From contig NZ_QETA01000001.1 in assembly GCF_003123725.1 (NCBI RefSeq), positions 496,001-560,000 of the forward strand: a DNA stretch of 64,000 bases, in the 5' to 3' direction. Within the stretch, counting starts at the first letter, position 1. Every line of letters begins with the position of its first letter. Position numbers and translations under genes: made by a program. Under the pieces are notes generated by a model. The model had not been told where the DNA came from, searched no databases, and saw only the letters and a list, made by a program, of their open reading frames with translations. This document shows, one piece after another, positions 48,975 through 57,658 of this stretch. The DNA comes from Corticimicrobacter populi (GTDB lineage Bacteria > Pseudomonadota > Gammaproteobacteria > Burkholderiales > Burkholderiaceae_B).

Positions 48975-50465
48975 ATGGACATTTCCTCCCTATCTGTGGC
49001 GCATGCGCAATTCGGTGTGAGTGCGCTGGCCTTTTTCCTGTTTCCGGTCCTGGCTGTTGCCCTGGCCTGGTTTCTGGCGTTTCTGCGCTGGCAGGAGTAC
49101 AGAGGGGGGAACCAGGGCTGGATGTCTGTCTACCTGTTCTGGGCTCGGGTTTTCTCCATCGTGCTGGTGCTGGCCGTGCTGACGGCGCTGCCGCTGTTGC
49201 TTCAGTTTGGCGTGACCTGGCCAGGGCTGATGCCGCGTGTTGGCAGTATTGCCAGCCCCCTGTTGGCGGCTGGCCTGGTAGGATTGCTGCTTCTCAAGTT
49301 CTGTGGCTTGCGCGTTATGCTGCACCGGCGCGAGCTGGTGTCGCCGCGCCTGCATCTGCTGTCGGTGATCTGGGTGGCCTTGTGCCTGACCCTGTTGCTG
49401 TTTTGCCTGGTGGTCTATCAGGCCTGGACGCATGCCCCGGTGGGTGTCACGCTGGTTGATGGCCGTTATCGGGTCGACGACTGGCGGCAGATTCTGTTAA
49501 ATCCCCTGCTTGCGGTGTATCTGCCCTGGCTTGTGCTGGCTGCGCTGGCGGCACTGTCTTTCCTGGTCATGGCTGTCCTGTCGCTCAAGATGCAGCGCAA
49601 GCCGCAGGATGACGGTCTGCATCTGGTGTTTCGCAGTGCCGTGGTGTTGACCCTGGTCTCGACCACGCTCTTGCTGCCTGTCAGTCTGTTTGCCGGCACG
49701 CAATTGCAACAATGGCAACCGGCCAAGGCTGCAGCCGTGGCTGGCTACTGGAAGACGGGTACCGAACCTCGTGTCGCCCTGTTGGCCTGGCCCAACCAGG
49801 AGGCATTGCAGAATGATTTTGCCTGGGTCGCCAATGGAGGCGGTGGATACTGGCTCAAGAAACAGCCGGACGGTACGGTCGAAGGGCTGGACAAGTATGG
49901 CGGCATGCTACCTCCGGTTGCACTGGTGTTCTGGAGTGCCCGTGTGCTGTTGGTATTGCTGATCGTCATGCCATTGATCGCCTGGCGGGTATGGGCGGTA
50001 GGGGGCTGGCGTCGCTTTGATGTGGCCCGGCTGACGCCGGCACGCCTGAAAATGTTGCGTCATGCAGGCTGGCTGGGGCTGGCCGCGCTCGCAGCTGGCC
50101 TGCTCGTGATGGAAGCGGGCAAGCTGCCCTATGCCGTGCAAGGCACTGTCACCTACTTTGAGTTGCTGGAGGGAGGGCTGTACGAGTCCGGCGATCTGGG
50201 CATGTTGTTGTGCTTTGTCGTGCTGGCGATCAGTGCCTGGTGGTTTTTCTATATCTGGCTGCGTCGGGCAGCCGTGCAGCATATCGACGTGTTCGAACCT
50301 GCCCCCATGCTGGTTGTGCCGCAGCCAGTGACCGACACGGCCCTTTCCGAACCAGATGAGACTGAGGTGTTCGAACCTGATGCAAGTGTTGCCACGACCG
50401 TTGCTGACGAGACCGCAGGCGGGCAGTCTGGCACAGATGTTGGGGCCGACAGGAGTCAAGCATGA
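48975..50465 (+). CDS. CydA-like membrane protein lacking haem ligands
   Basis: This 496-residue protein with about nine membrane helices aligns with cytochrome bd subunit I: AQFGVSALAFFLFPVLAVAL at the start, QPAKAAAVAGYWKTGTEP in the Q-loop, VFWSARVLLVLLIVM, and LVMEAGKLPYAVQGTVTYFE. By hand alignment the b595 histidine (E. coli H19) is Phe, the b558 pair H186 and M393 are lost, and E99/E107 are absent. K252 is kept but E257 is Ala. It overlaps the CydB-like gene by ATGA. It is probably a haem-free or reduced paralogue. No Shine-Dalgarno sequence is clear. Confidence 0.7.
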   Translation: MDISSLSVAHAQFGVSALAFFLFPVLAVALAWFLAFLRWQEYRGGNQGWMSVYLFWARVFSIVLVLAVLTALPLLLQFGVTWPGLMPRVGSIASPLLAAGLVGLLLLKFCGLRVMLHRRELVSPRLHLLSVIWVALCLTLLLFCLVVYQAWTHAPVGVTLVDGRYRVDDWRQILLNPLLAVYLPWLVLAALAALSFLVMAVLSLKMQRKPQDDGLHLVFRSAVVLTLVSTTLLLPVSLFAGTQLQQWQPAKAAAVAGYWKTGTEPRVALLAWPNQEALQNDFAWVANGGGGYWLKKQPDGTVEGLDKYGGMLPPVALVFWSARVLLVLLIVMPLIAWRVWAVGGWRRFDVARLTPARLKMLRHAGWLGLAALAAGLLVMEAGKLPYAVQGTVTYFELLEGGLYESGDLGMLLCFVVLAISAWWFFYIWLRRAAVQHIDVFEPAPMLVVPQPVTDTALSEPDETEVFEPDASVATTVADETAGGQSGTDVGADRSQA

Positions 50466-51520
50466 ATTTTGCTGTACTGGCAGCTTCGCTAGGCATGGAT
50501 GTCTCGGATCCGGCATTCTGGATGCCGTTGCTGCTGTTCGCTGTCTGGGCGGTGATTTTCCTGGCAGGCGTCATTCAGGGGGGGCTGGAGCTTGGTATGG
50601 GTGTTCTGCTGCTGGCTTCTTCCGTACGGGCTCAGTTCCAGATTCTTGATGTGCTCAAACAGTGGCGCTATGCCTTTCTGGCCTGGCTAGCCATTGGCAT
50701 GCTGCTGGCCGCCCTTGCATTCCCCACTGCGTGGGGGGCTTTGCTGGTGCCACTCAAAATGCCCCTGTTGCTGGTGCTGGGTGGCATGACTTTGCGCCAA
50801 CTGGCACTGGAACGCTGGCTGCGCGTCGATACGGGACGCCAGTTGTTCTGGAGTCGCGTGGTGGGAGCAGGTGCCCTGCTGGCGATTCTGGGGCAGGGCA
50901 TGGCCGTTGGACTGTTCGCCGTGCAGTTCGAGCAGTCCTGGGCGGCATGGTGGGTGGTGGCGTTCATGAGCGCCGGGCTGGTGGCCACTTACTGTGCACT
51001 GGCCATGACCTGGCTTACCCAGGGTGTACAGGGGCTGTTGCAGCGACGGATCGCACGCTGGGCAAGGATACTGCTGCGCTGGAGCGTGGCAGGGGTCGTG
51101 GCGGTGTCGATGGCGCTGGCGATTGACAATCCCGGCGTATTGTTTCGCTGGGGGGAGGGAGGGGCGTTGCTCACCGCGCTGGTCTTCTGGGGCTGTCTGC
51201 TGCTGGCGGTCATCCTGCTGGAGATGCTGCTGCGACGCGTCAGCCGGCTGCCGGCACGCTGGAAACGTCTGCCTTTCTTGCTGGAAACTGCATGGATCGT
51301 GGCAGTGCTGGGCGGGCTTTTCTACAGTGTGTTTCCCTATCTCGTACTGGATGAAATCACACTTTGGGATGCCGCAGCCGATGTTGATGCTTTGCGCAGC
51401 ATTGCCGGTATTGGTATGGTCGGTATTATCCTTGCGGGTATCGTTTATGTTGTGCGCTGGCTGGACCAGTTGCGTCGAAACGGCGCAGCGACCCGGGCAG
51501 CCGATCGGGATCAGGCTTAA
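50462..51520 (+). CDS. CydB-like membrane protein
   Basis: This 352-residue protein has about nine membrane helices and a CydB-like start (PLLLFAVWAVIFLAGVIQGG, LELGMGVLLL). In CydB the corresponding segment reads DGFDLG; here both acidic residues are changed (GGLELG). It is translationally coupled to the CydA-like gene. Together they would form a bd-type heterodimer, but without the haem ligands an oxidase function is doubtful. Confidence 0.65.
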   Translation: MNFAVLAASLGMDVSDPAFWMPLLLFAVWAVIFLAGVIQGGLELGMGVLLLASSVRAQFQILDVLKQWRYAFLAWLAIGMLLAALAFPTAWGALLVPLKMPLLLVLGGMTLRQLALERWLRVDTGRQLFWSRVVGAGALLAILGQGMAVGLFAVQFEQSWAAWWVVAFMSAGLVATYCALAMTWLTQGVQGLLQRRIARWARILLRWSVAGVVAVSMALAIDNPGVLFRWGEGGALLTALVFWGCLLLAVILLEMLLRRVSRLPARWKRLPFLLETAWIVAVLGGLFYSVFPYLVLDEITLWDAAADVDALRSIAGIGMVGIILAGIVYVVRWLDQLRRNGAATRAADRDQA

Positions 51521-51569
51521 AATGCCAGCTTTCCCATGAGTGAGCCTTCTCAGCCAGGCCGTATGCGTC

Positions 51570-53399
51570 ATGCCTAGTCAGCAAGCCCAGAAAATCCTGC
51601 AGCGGGTTTTCGGGTACGAATCCTTCCGAGGCAACCAGCAGGCCATTGTCGACCAGGTCGTCGGCGGTGGCGATGCACTGGTGCTGATGCCGACGGGCGG
51701 CGGCAAGTCTCTTTGCTACCAGATTCCGGCGCTGGTGCGCGAGGGCACTGGCGTGGTGGTTTCCCCGCTGATCGCGCTGATGCAGGATCAGGTGGATGCC
51801 TTGCTGGAATTGGGTGTGCGGGCGGCTTTCCTCAATTCCACCCAGGATTGGCAGCAAGCCAGAGAGGTCGAGCGCGCATTCCTGGCGGGTGAGCTCGACC
51901 TGCTCTATGTGGCACCGGAACGTCTGTTGACCGACCGTTGCATGCAGCTGCTGGAGCGGGGGCGCATCGCCCTGTTTGCGATTGATGAGGCGCATTGCGT
52001 ATCCCAATGGGGGCATGATTTCCGGCCGGAGTACCTTGGTCTGTCCTGTCTGCATGAGCGCTGGCCGGAGGTGCCGCGCATTGCGCTGACGGCCACGGCA
52101 ACCGCTGAAACCCGTGGCGAGATCGTGCAGCGACTGGCGCTCGATGAAGCCCAGCACTTCGTGTCGAGTTTCGATCGGCCCAATATCCGCTATCGCATCG
52201 TCGAGAAAAACGATGTCCGGCGCCAGTTGCTCAAGCTGATTCAGGAAGAGCATTCCGGCGATGCGGGCATCGTGTATTGTCTCTCGCGTGCCCGCGTCGA
52301 GGATACGGCAGCTTTTCTCTGCACGCAGGGTATTCGTGCGCTTCCCTATCATGCCGGCCTGAGTGCAGCGGTGCGGTCGGATCATCAGTCCCGTTTCCTG
52401 CGTGAAGATGGCGTGGTCATGGTGGCGACGATTGCCTTCGGGATGGGGATCGACAAGCCGGATGTACGCTTCGTAGCCCATATCGACATGCCCAAGTCTG
52501 TCGAAGGCTATTACCAGGAAACCGGGCGGGCGGGGCGTGATGGCCTGCCGGCGACGGCCTGGCTGGCCTATGGGCTGCAGGACGTGGTCCAGCAGCGCCG
52601 CATGATCGATGAGTCTCCTGGCGATGAGGTGTTTCGGCGGCGGCAGGCTGCGCAATTGGAAGCGATGCTGGGGCTGTGCGAAACCGTCGAGTGCCGACGT
52701 ACCCGGCTGTTGGCGTATTTTGGCCAGTCGGCAGGTGCCTGCGGCAATTGCGATACGTGCCTGGAGCCTCCTCAGTCGTGGGACGGTACCGTGGCTGCAC
52801 AGAAAGTGTTGTCCGCCGTGTACCGGTTGTGGCGCGAGCGTGGCCAGCGTTTTGGAGCAGGGCATATCGTCGATATCCTGCGTGGCAAGCAGACCGAGCG
52901 TGTCAGCCAGTATGGGCATGACACGCTCAGCGTGTTTGGTGTTGGAAGCGATCTGTCGGAACAGGCCTGGCGTGGGGTATTACGGCAGTTGCTGGCCCAG
53001 GGGTTGCTGACAGTCGATCATGAGGGCTACGGCACGCTGGCGCTGACCGAGGCCAGTCGCGCCGTACTAAAGGGCGAGCGCACGTTGATGCTGCGCCGCG
53101 AGTCGGAGCGTGCTGCCCGTAAGTCTGCCGCGCGCGAGAGCAAGCCTGCTGCGGTGCAATTGCCACCCGAAGCGCAGGGACTGTTCGAACAGTTGCGGCG
53201 CTGGCGCGGCGAAGTGGCCCGCAATAACGGCGTGCCTGCCTATGTCATTTTCCATGATGCCACGTTGCGGGAAATTGCCCTGCAGCGACCGGAAAGTATC
53301 GATGATCTCGGTTTGGTCAGTGGCGTCGGGGCGCGCAAGCTCGAGGCCTATGGAGACGATATCCTGACAGTGCTCGAAGAGGCGGCTTCGGAAGCCTGA
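51570..53399 (+). CDS. recQ: ATP-dependent DNA helicase RecQ
   Basis: This 609-residue helicase has Walker [19 protein letters not shown] in [30 protein letters not shown] motif VI, and the RQC zinc cysteines ([13 protein letters not shown]). An HRDC domain lies at the C-terminus ([19 protein letters not shown]). It unwinds recombination intermediates. The start at 51570 follows the usual family start; a GTG at 51540 is in frame. It lies 49 bases after the CydB-like stop. Confidence 0.96.
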   Translation: MPSQQAQKILQRVFGYESFRGNQQAIVDQVVGGGDALVLMPTGGGKSLCYQIPALVREGTGVVVSPLIALMQDQVDALLELGVRAAFLNSTQDWQQAREVERAFLAGELDLLYVAPERLLTDRCMQLLERGRIALFAIDEAHCVSQWGHDFRPEYLGLSCLHERWPEVPRIALTATATAETRGEIVQRLALDEAQHFVSSFDRPNIRYRIVEKNDVRRQLLKLIQEEHSGDAGIVYCLSRARVEDTAAFLCTQGIRALPYHAGLSAAVRSDHQSRFLREDGVVMVATIAFGMGIDKPDVRFVAHIDMPKSVEGYYQETGRAGRDGLPATAWLAYGLQDVVQQRRMIDESPGDEVFRRRQAAQLEAMLGLCETVECRRTRLLAYFGQSAGACGNCDTCLEPPQSWDGTVAAQKVLSAVYRLWRERGQRFGAGHIVDILRGKQTERVSQYGHDTLSVFGVGSDLSEQAWRGVLRQLLAQGLLTVDHEGYGTLALTEASRAVLKGERTLMLRRESERAARKSAARESKPAAVQLPPEAQGLFEQLRRWRGEVARNNGVPAYVIFHDATLREIALQRPESIDDLGLVSGVGARKLEAYGDDILTVLEEAASEA

Positions 53400-53414
53400 A
53401 CTGGCAGGTGCAAA

Positions 53415-53846
53415 TCAGGCAGTTTGCCCGGCGCGTTGCCACAGCAGTTCAAGATAGCTGTCATTGTCCAGTGGCGTGCCCAGGCGCTGGGCTTCCCAGA
53501 CAACCTGCCCCAGGCATTCCATGATTTCATGTGCGGCCTGGTGCTGGTCGTAGCGGGCTGCCAGCGCATCGTGCGCGGCCCGGATGCCAGGAGGATGGTC
53601 TACCTGGACCTGTTCGGAGATGGCGAGGTGCATCGAGAGGTGCAGGTACGGATTGGTGCGCCCAGCCTCGACCGGATATTCGGCCTCGACGGCATCGGGA
53701 CGCTCCAAGTCTGCATGGTACTCGGGGTGCTGCAGTATCCATCCCAGAGCCATGTCTTCAAGCGGTGTCAGCAGTTCGCGTGCCTTGTGCTTGCGCCAGG
53801 TTTCGATGAAAAACTGGCGGACTTGTTCGCGGGATGGATTGAACAT
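53415..53846 (-). CDS. DUF1841 protein
   Basis: This 143-residue protein is typical of DUF1841: MFNPSREQVRQFFIETWRKH at the start, then LTPLEDMALGWILQHPEYH, NPYLHLSMHLAISEQVQVD and HEIMECLGQVVWEAQR. The family is conserved in Betaproteobacteria with unknown function. The start at 53846 matches the family N-terminus. It is convergent with recQ. Confidence 0.9.
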   Translation of the reverse strand: MFNPSREQVRQFFIETWRKHKARELLTPLEDMALGWILQHPEYHADLERPDAVEAEYPVEAGRTNPYLHLSMHLAISEQVQVDHPPGIRAAHDALAARYDQHQAAHEIMECLGQVVWEAQRLGTPLDNDSYLELLWQRAGQTA

Positions 53847-53860
53847 GGTGGCAGAAGGGA

Positions 53861-54877
53861 TCAACGTATAGGTAGGGCGTACATCAGGCCGCCATCATAC
53901 CACTGGCGATTCAGGCCCCGGGGAATCTGCAGAGGACTGTTCTCGCCGACATTGCGGGCATAGCTCTCCCCATAGTTGCCGACCTGCTTGACGATGTTGT
54001 AGGCCCATTTTTCGTCGAGGCCGAGGTTCTTGCCGGCCCCCGGCGTGACGCCCAGAATACGCTGTACGTTCGGATTCTCGCTCTTGATCTGTTCATCGAC
54101 GTTGGCCTGGGAAATACCGTATTCCTCGGCCTCAAGCATGGCGTAGAAAGTCCATTTGACGATATTCAGCCAGGCATCGTCACCTTGCCTTACGAATGGG
54201 CCCAGCGGCTCCTTGGAAATGATTTCGGGAAGGACCAGATAGTCATCAGGATTGGACAGCCGGGAAATGCGGATCGAGGCCAGCCCGGATGCATCGGTGC
54301 TGAAAACATCGCAGCGGCCTGCCGCGAAGGCGTTGACCACTTCATTGAACTGGTCGAAGACGACCGGGGTGTACTGGATATTGTGGCCACGGGCCCAGTC
54401 GGCCAGGGTATTCTCGTTGGAGGTGCCGGTCTGCAGGCAGATGGTGGCACCGTTCAAGTCGAGAGCACTGTCGACATCCAGGCTGCGGGGCACCAGAAAG
54501 CCCTGTCCGTCATAGAAGTTGATGCCGGCACCGATAATGCCGAGCGCGGTATCGCGTTGCTGGGTCACGGTGGTGTTGCGGGTCAGCACGTCGACCTCTC
54601 CGGACTGCAGTGCGGTGAAGCGCTGCTGGGCATTGAGCGGTACAGCCTTGAAACGGGTCGAGTCGCCGAAGACGGCAGCGGCGATGGCCTTGCACAGGTC
54701 GATGTCCAGGCCGCGCCATTCGCCTTTGTCGTCGGGCGCGGAAAAACCGGCGAAACCGGTTGTCGTGCCGCATTGCACGACACCACGTGCCTTGACCGTA
54801 TCCAGCGTCGAGGCCTGGGCGGCGGCCAGCGGGCCGAGTGTCAGCAGTGTGGCGGCAATAAGGGCGGGAATACGCAT
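53861..54877 (-). CDS. Amino-acid ABC transporter substrate-binding protein, AapJ-like
   Basis: This 338-residue periplasmic protein has a signal peptide (IPALIAATLLTLGPLAAAQA). The AapJ/BztA pattern is clear: VVQCGTTTGFAGFSAPDDKG, WRGLDIDLCKAIAAAVFGD, GEVDVLTRNTTVTQQRD, and CLQTGTSNENTLADW. It captures polar amino acids such as glutamate. No permease or ATPase gene is next to it, so partners must be elsewhere. It lies just upstream of DUF1841 on the same strand. Confidence 0.9.
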   Translation of the reverse strand: MRIPALIAATLLTLGPLAAAQASTLDTVKARGVVQCGTTTGFAGFSAPDDKGEWRGLDIDLCKAIAAAVFGDSTRFKAVPLNAQQRFTALQSGEVDVLTRNTTVTQQRDTALGIIGAGINFYDGQGFLVPRSLDVDSALDLNGATICLQTGTSNENTLADWARGHNIQYTPVVFDQFNEVVNAFAAGRCDVFSTDASGLASIRISRLSNPDDYLVLPEIISKEPLGPFVRQGDDAWLNIVKWTFYAMLEAEEYGISQANVDEQIKSENPNVQRILGVTPGAGKNLGLDEKWAYNIVKQVGNYGESYARNVGENSPLQIPRGLNRQWYDGGLMYALPIR

Positions 54878-55009
54878 CCTGGATCTCCAGTGGTCATTTA
54901 ATAGGTGAAACTTAACATGGAACTTAACCGGCCATGTTAGTGACCACGGGCCGCGACTGGATGAACAGCATCAGTCTTGGAATAAATTTATTTCTTCGTA
55001 TTATTAGTT

Positions 55010-55021
55010 ATGATATATCAT
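55010..55021. promoter_or_regulatory. Candidate Zur box upstream of ykgO
   Basis: ATGATATATCAT is a perfect 12-bp palindrome, 22 bases before the ykgO start in an AT-rich stretch. Zur operators are AT-rich dyads of this kind, and ykgO-type genes are normally Zur-repressed. The rest of the gap 54878-55043 holds no gene. Confidence 0.5.
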
Positions 55022-55043
55022 TCTATTTTTTACTGGAGCGATC

Positions 55044-55169
55044 ATGAAAGTACTGGCATCTCTCAAGAATGCGAAGACCCGTCACCGCGACTGCCAGGTC
55101 GTGCGCCGGCGTGGCAAGATCTATGTCATCTGCAAGAGCCAGCCGCGTTTTAAGGCGCGCCAGGGGTAA
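55044..55169 (+). CDS. ykgO: Ribosomal protein L36 paralogue, zinc-independent (type B)
   Basis: This 41-residue protein reads [20 protein letters not shown] and continues through [18 protein letters not shown]. It matches the YkgO form of L36, which lacks the zinc-binding CxxC pairs of RpmJ. It replaces RpmJ in ribosomes under zinc shortage and frees zinc. GGAG lies upstream of the ATG. Confidence 0.95.
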   Translation: MKVLASLKNAKTRHRDCQVVRRRGKIYVICKSQPRFKARQG

Positions 55170-55303
55170 TCACTCACAGTCCGTTGCATCTCTTGGAGGC
55201 TTCTTTCGTTAAAAACAGGGTGGCTTCAACCTGCGCTGCATGAGATAATGGTAAATTGCTTGCAGTTCAACGTGTTTAATGTCTGATGCGTTCAGGAGTG
55301 AAG

Positions 55304-55714
55304 ATGAGTACGGACAGAATAGAATTGAAAGATATCGGCCTGAAGGTCACCTTCCCGCGCCTGAAGATCCTCGACGTGTTTCGCAACAGCGAACAGCGCC
55401 ACCTGAGTGCAGAAGATGTCTATCGCCTGCTGATGAATGATGGCGTCGAGATCGGTCTGGCCACGGTCTATCGCGTGCTGACACAGTTCGAGCAGGTTGA
55501 TCTGCTCAAGCGTAGCCAACTGGGCAGCAGCAAGGCCGTGTACGAGCTCAACGATGGCGAGCGCAATCACGGTCATATTGTCTGCACGCAAAGCGGCGAT
55601 GTGACCGAGTTCTACGATCCCCAGATCGAAAAGCGCCTGCAGAAGATCTGCGAAGAGCGTGGTTTCACGTTGTCGGAACACACCATCACGGTCTTTGCCA
55701 CTCCCAAGGCCTGA
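55304..55714 (+). CDS. Fur-family regulator lacking several metal ligands
   Basis: This 136-residue protein has a normal Fur DNA-binding half ([39 protein letters not shown]). The metal-binding half is altered. The usual HHDH reads NHGH, the first CxxC has lost its second cysteine (CTQSGD), and no second cysteine pair follows, since the protein ends [12 protein letters not shown]. It may be a divergent Fur/Zur-type sensor. The start at 55304 has AGGAG five bases upstream. It lies 134 bases after ykgO. Confidence 0.8.
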   Translation: MSTDRIELKDIGLKVTFPRLKILDVFRNSEQRHLSAEDVYRLLMNDGVEIGLATVYRVLTQFEQVDLLKRSQLGSSKAVYELNDGERNHGHIVCTQSGDVTEFYDPQIEKRLQKICEERGFTLSEHTITVFATPKA

Positions 55715-55758
55715 TGTCCGGGCGTGCCGTGAGGCATGCCATCCGATATGCTGCAGAC

Positions 55759-55797
55759 AGCCACGGTTTCCTCTCGAGGGGCCGTGGCTTTCTTTTT
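55759..55797 (+). terminator. Rho-independent terminator after the Fur-like gene
   Basis: AGCCACGG pairs with CCGTGGCT and is followed by TTCTTTTTC. Confidence 0.8.
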
Positions 55798-55850
55798 CAG
55801 ATTGGGAACGGTGAGTCAGACAGTTGCAGGGCGCAGTCCTGAAATGCGCT

Positions 55851-56774
55851 TCAGCGCGGCCGTCGGCTTGCCAGGATGATGCCGGCAAAGATCGCACCGA
55901 TGCCAAAGACCTGGTAAAGATGCAGGTGTTCACCCAGGAACAGCACGGAAAGCATGGCACCAAAGGCCGGCATCAGATGAATGAACAGCCCGGCACGGGC
56001 AGCGCCGGCACGATCTACCCCCAGGTTGTACAGCAGGTAGGCAAGCACTGAAGGAAAAATGCCGACATAGGCGAATGCAGCGGCGACCTCGCCATCGAAA
56101 TGCCGTATGGTCTGCCCGGACAGGTATTCCCATGCGAATAGCGGAAGCAGCAGAATGACGCCGATCAGGATCTGCATGCCCATCAGGCCGATGCGATCGA
56201 TATCAGCCGGGATGCGCCTGAGCCAGAGCGTGTAGAGCGCCCAGCACACCATGGCGCTGAAAATGATCAAATCCCCCTGGCTGAAACTCAGGCTGGACAG
56301 GCGTTGCCATTGTCCCTGGGAAACAATGATCAGGACGCCCGAGAATGATGTCAGCAGTGCGATCCCCTGGCGCAGGCTCAGGTGCTGGTGATAGAACAGG
56401 GCACCGAACAGCACGATCAGGATCGGGATGAATGAGTTGAGCAGCAGCGCATTGGTGGCCGTGGTTGTGGTCAGCCCGGTATAGATCAGTGTGTTGAAGG
56501 CACCGACACCGATGGCCGAGATCAGTAGCAGTTGCCAGCGGATGTTCAGATAGCGCAGTCGGTCGCGGCGCATGGTTTGCCAGGCAAAAGGCAGAATGCA
56601 GAGCAAGGCGATGAGCCAGCGCCCGAACGACAGTGTGAGTGGGGGGATGACGCCGTTGACGGCACGCCCCACGACAAAATTGCCTGCCCAGAACATGGGC
56701 GGCAGGATCAGGATCAGCAGGTTTGCCAGACCGCCTCGGGACGAAAGGGGGGATGAGTCGGAGGCGGTAGGCAT
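55851..56774 (-). CDS. EamA family transporter
   Basis: This 307-residue protein with ten predicted helices is a drug/metabolite transporter with two EamA repeats (MFWAGNFVVGRAVNGVIPPL at the start, and FEYLSGQTIRHF-like and YVGIFPSVLAYLLYNLGVDR segments in the second). Many members export amino acids or related metabolites. The substrate is not evident. Confidence 0.88.
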   Translation of the reverse strand: MPTASDSSPLSSRGGLANLLILILPPMFWAGNFVVGRAVNGVIPPLTLSFGRWLIALLCILPFAWQTMRRDRLRYLNIRWQLLLISAIGVGAFNTLIYTGLTTTTATNALLLNSFIPILIVLFGALFYHQHLSLRQGIALLTSFSGVLIIVSQGQWQRLSSLSFSQGDLIIFSAMVCWALYTLWLRRIPADIDRIGLMGMQILIGVILLLPLFAWEYLSGQTIRHFDGEVAAAFAYVGIFPSVLAYLLYNLGVDRAGAARAGLFIHLMPAFGAMLSVLFLGEHLHLYQVFGIGAIFAGIILASRRPR

Positions 56775-56793
56775 GACAGGTAGGGGGAAGGCG

Positions 56794-57495
56794 TTATCCG
56801 CGAACGTTGATGATCCTCATGCCCTGGGCCTTGCCTTCGGTGTCGCTGACCTGGATGGTGACGCGGCCGGGGCGGAACCCTTCGGGCAAGGGGGAGAGCC
56901 CGTGGACATGCTCGTATTGACCGAATGATACATCGACAGGTTCGAGCATGAGTGTTTCGCTGCGACCCGAGGGGTATACGCCAGCGACGGACAGGGTGAG
57001 CTTGCCCGAGAATGGCGTATCCAGATTGCTGTCATTGGTCAGCAGTACATGGTAGTACAGGCCTTGGTCCTGGCGCAGGAATCGGCCAGCCCTGACGCCG
57101 ACGGGGCTGCTGCGCGGATCGGCTGGCATGGCTTCCAGGAACAGGCGGATATCTTCACGCAGAGGTTCAAGTGCCTGGCGCTCCTGAGCCAGGGATTGTT
57201 CCAACTGTTGGACACTGCGCTGGCTGTCGTCCAGTGCCTGCGAGGTCTGCTCAAGATTGCCTTGCAGTTGTTGTTGCGACTGCTTGGTGACTTGCAGCTC
57301 ATTGGTCAGCGCCTGGGATTCCGCCACTGTCAGCCGTTGTGCACCGTAGTTTTTCTGCAGGAAAAGGAGGCCGCTGGCACCCATGATGATGCCCAGCAGC
57401 AGCAGGATCAACCAGCGCGGCAGACGGAAGCCCCGGCGACGCGAGTCGTAGGACGACTGGAAAAGGACGGGTTGGGATTTCTTGAACAGTGCCAT
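56794..57495 (-). CDS. Membrane-anchored coiled-coil protein, DUF6776-like
   Basis: The 233-residue protein has a basic N-terminus, one membrane helix (WLILLLLGIIMGASGLLFL, about residues 28-46), a glutamine-rich coiled coil (about 60-110) and a beta-rich C-terminal domain (GLYYHVLLTNDSNLDTPFSG). It resembles the DUF6776 family of Betaproteobacteria, often near cell-envelope genes. Its function is unknown. Confidence 0.75.
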   Translation of the reverse strand: MALFKKSQPVLFQSSYDSRRRGFRLPRWLILLLLGIIMGASGLLFLQKNYGAQRLTVAESQALTNELQVTKQSQQQLQGNLEQTSQALDDSQRSVQQLEQSLAQERQALEPLREDIRLFLEAMPADPRSSPVGVRAGRFLRQDQGLYYHVLLTNDSNLDTPFSGKLTLSVAGVYPSGRSETLMLEPVDVSFGQYEHVHGLSPLPEGFRPGRVTIQVSDTEGKAQGMRIINVRG

Positions 57496-57658
57496 CTGGC
57501 CGTGGTTCCTCTCTTGATATGAATGGCGACACCAGCGATGGGTGCGCGAGGTGACAGCGGAAGGATAAAGGGTATTGTGGAGGCGTTGTTACATCGAAAA
57601 CAAGGATTGCCTCTTAAATATTCTGATGCATCTGGTCGTGCCGGAATTGCGCATGTGC

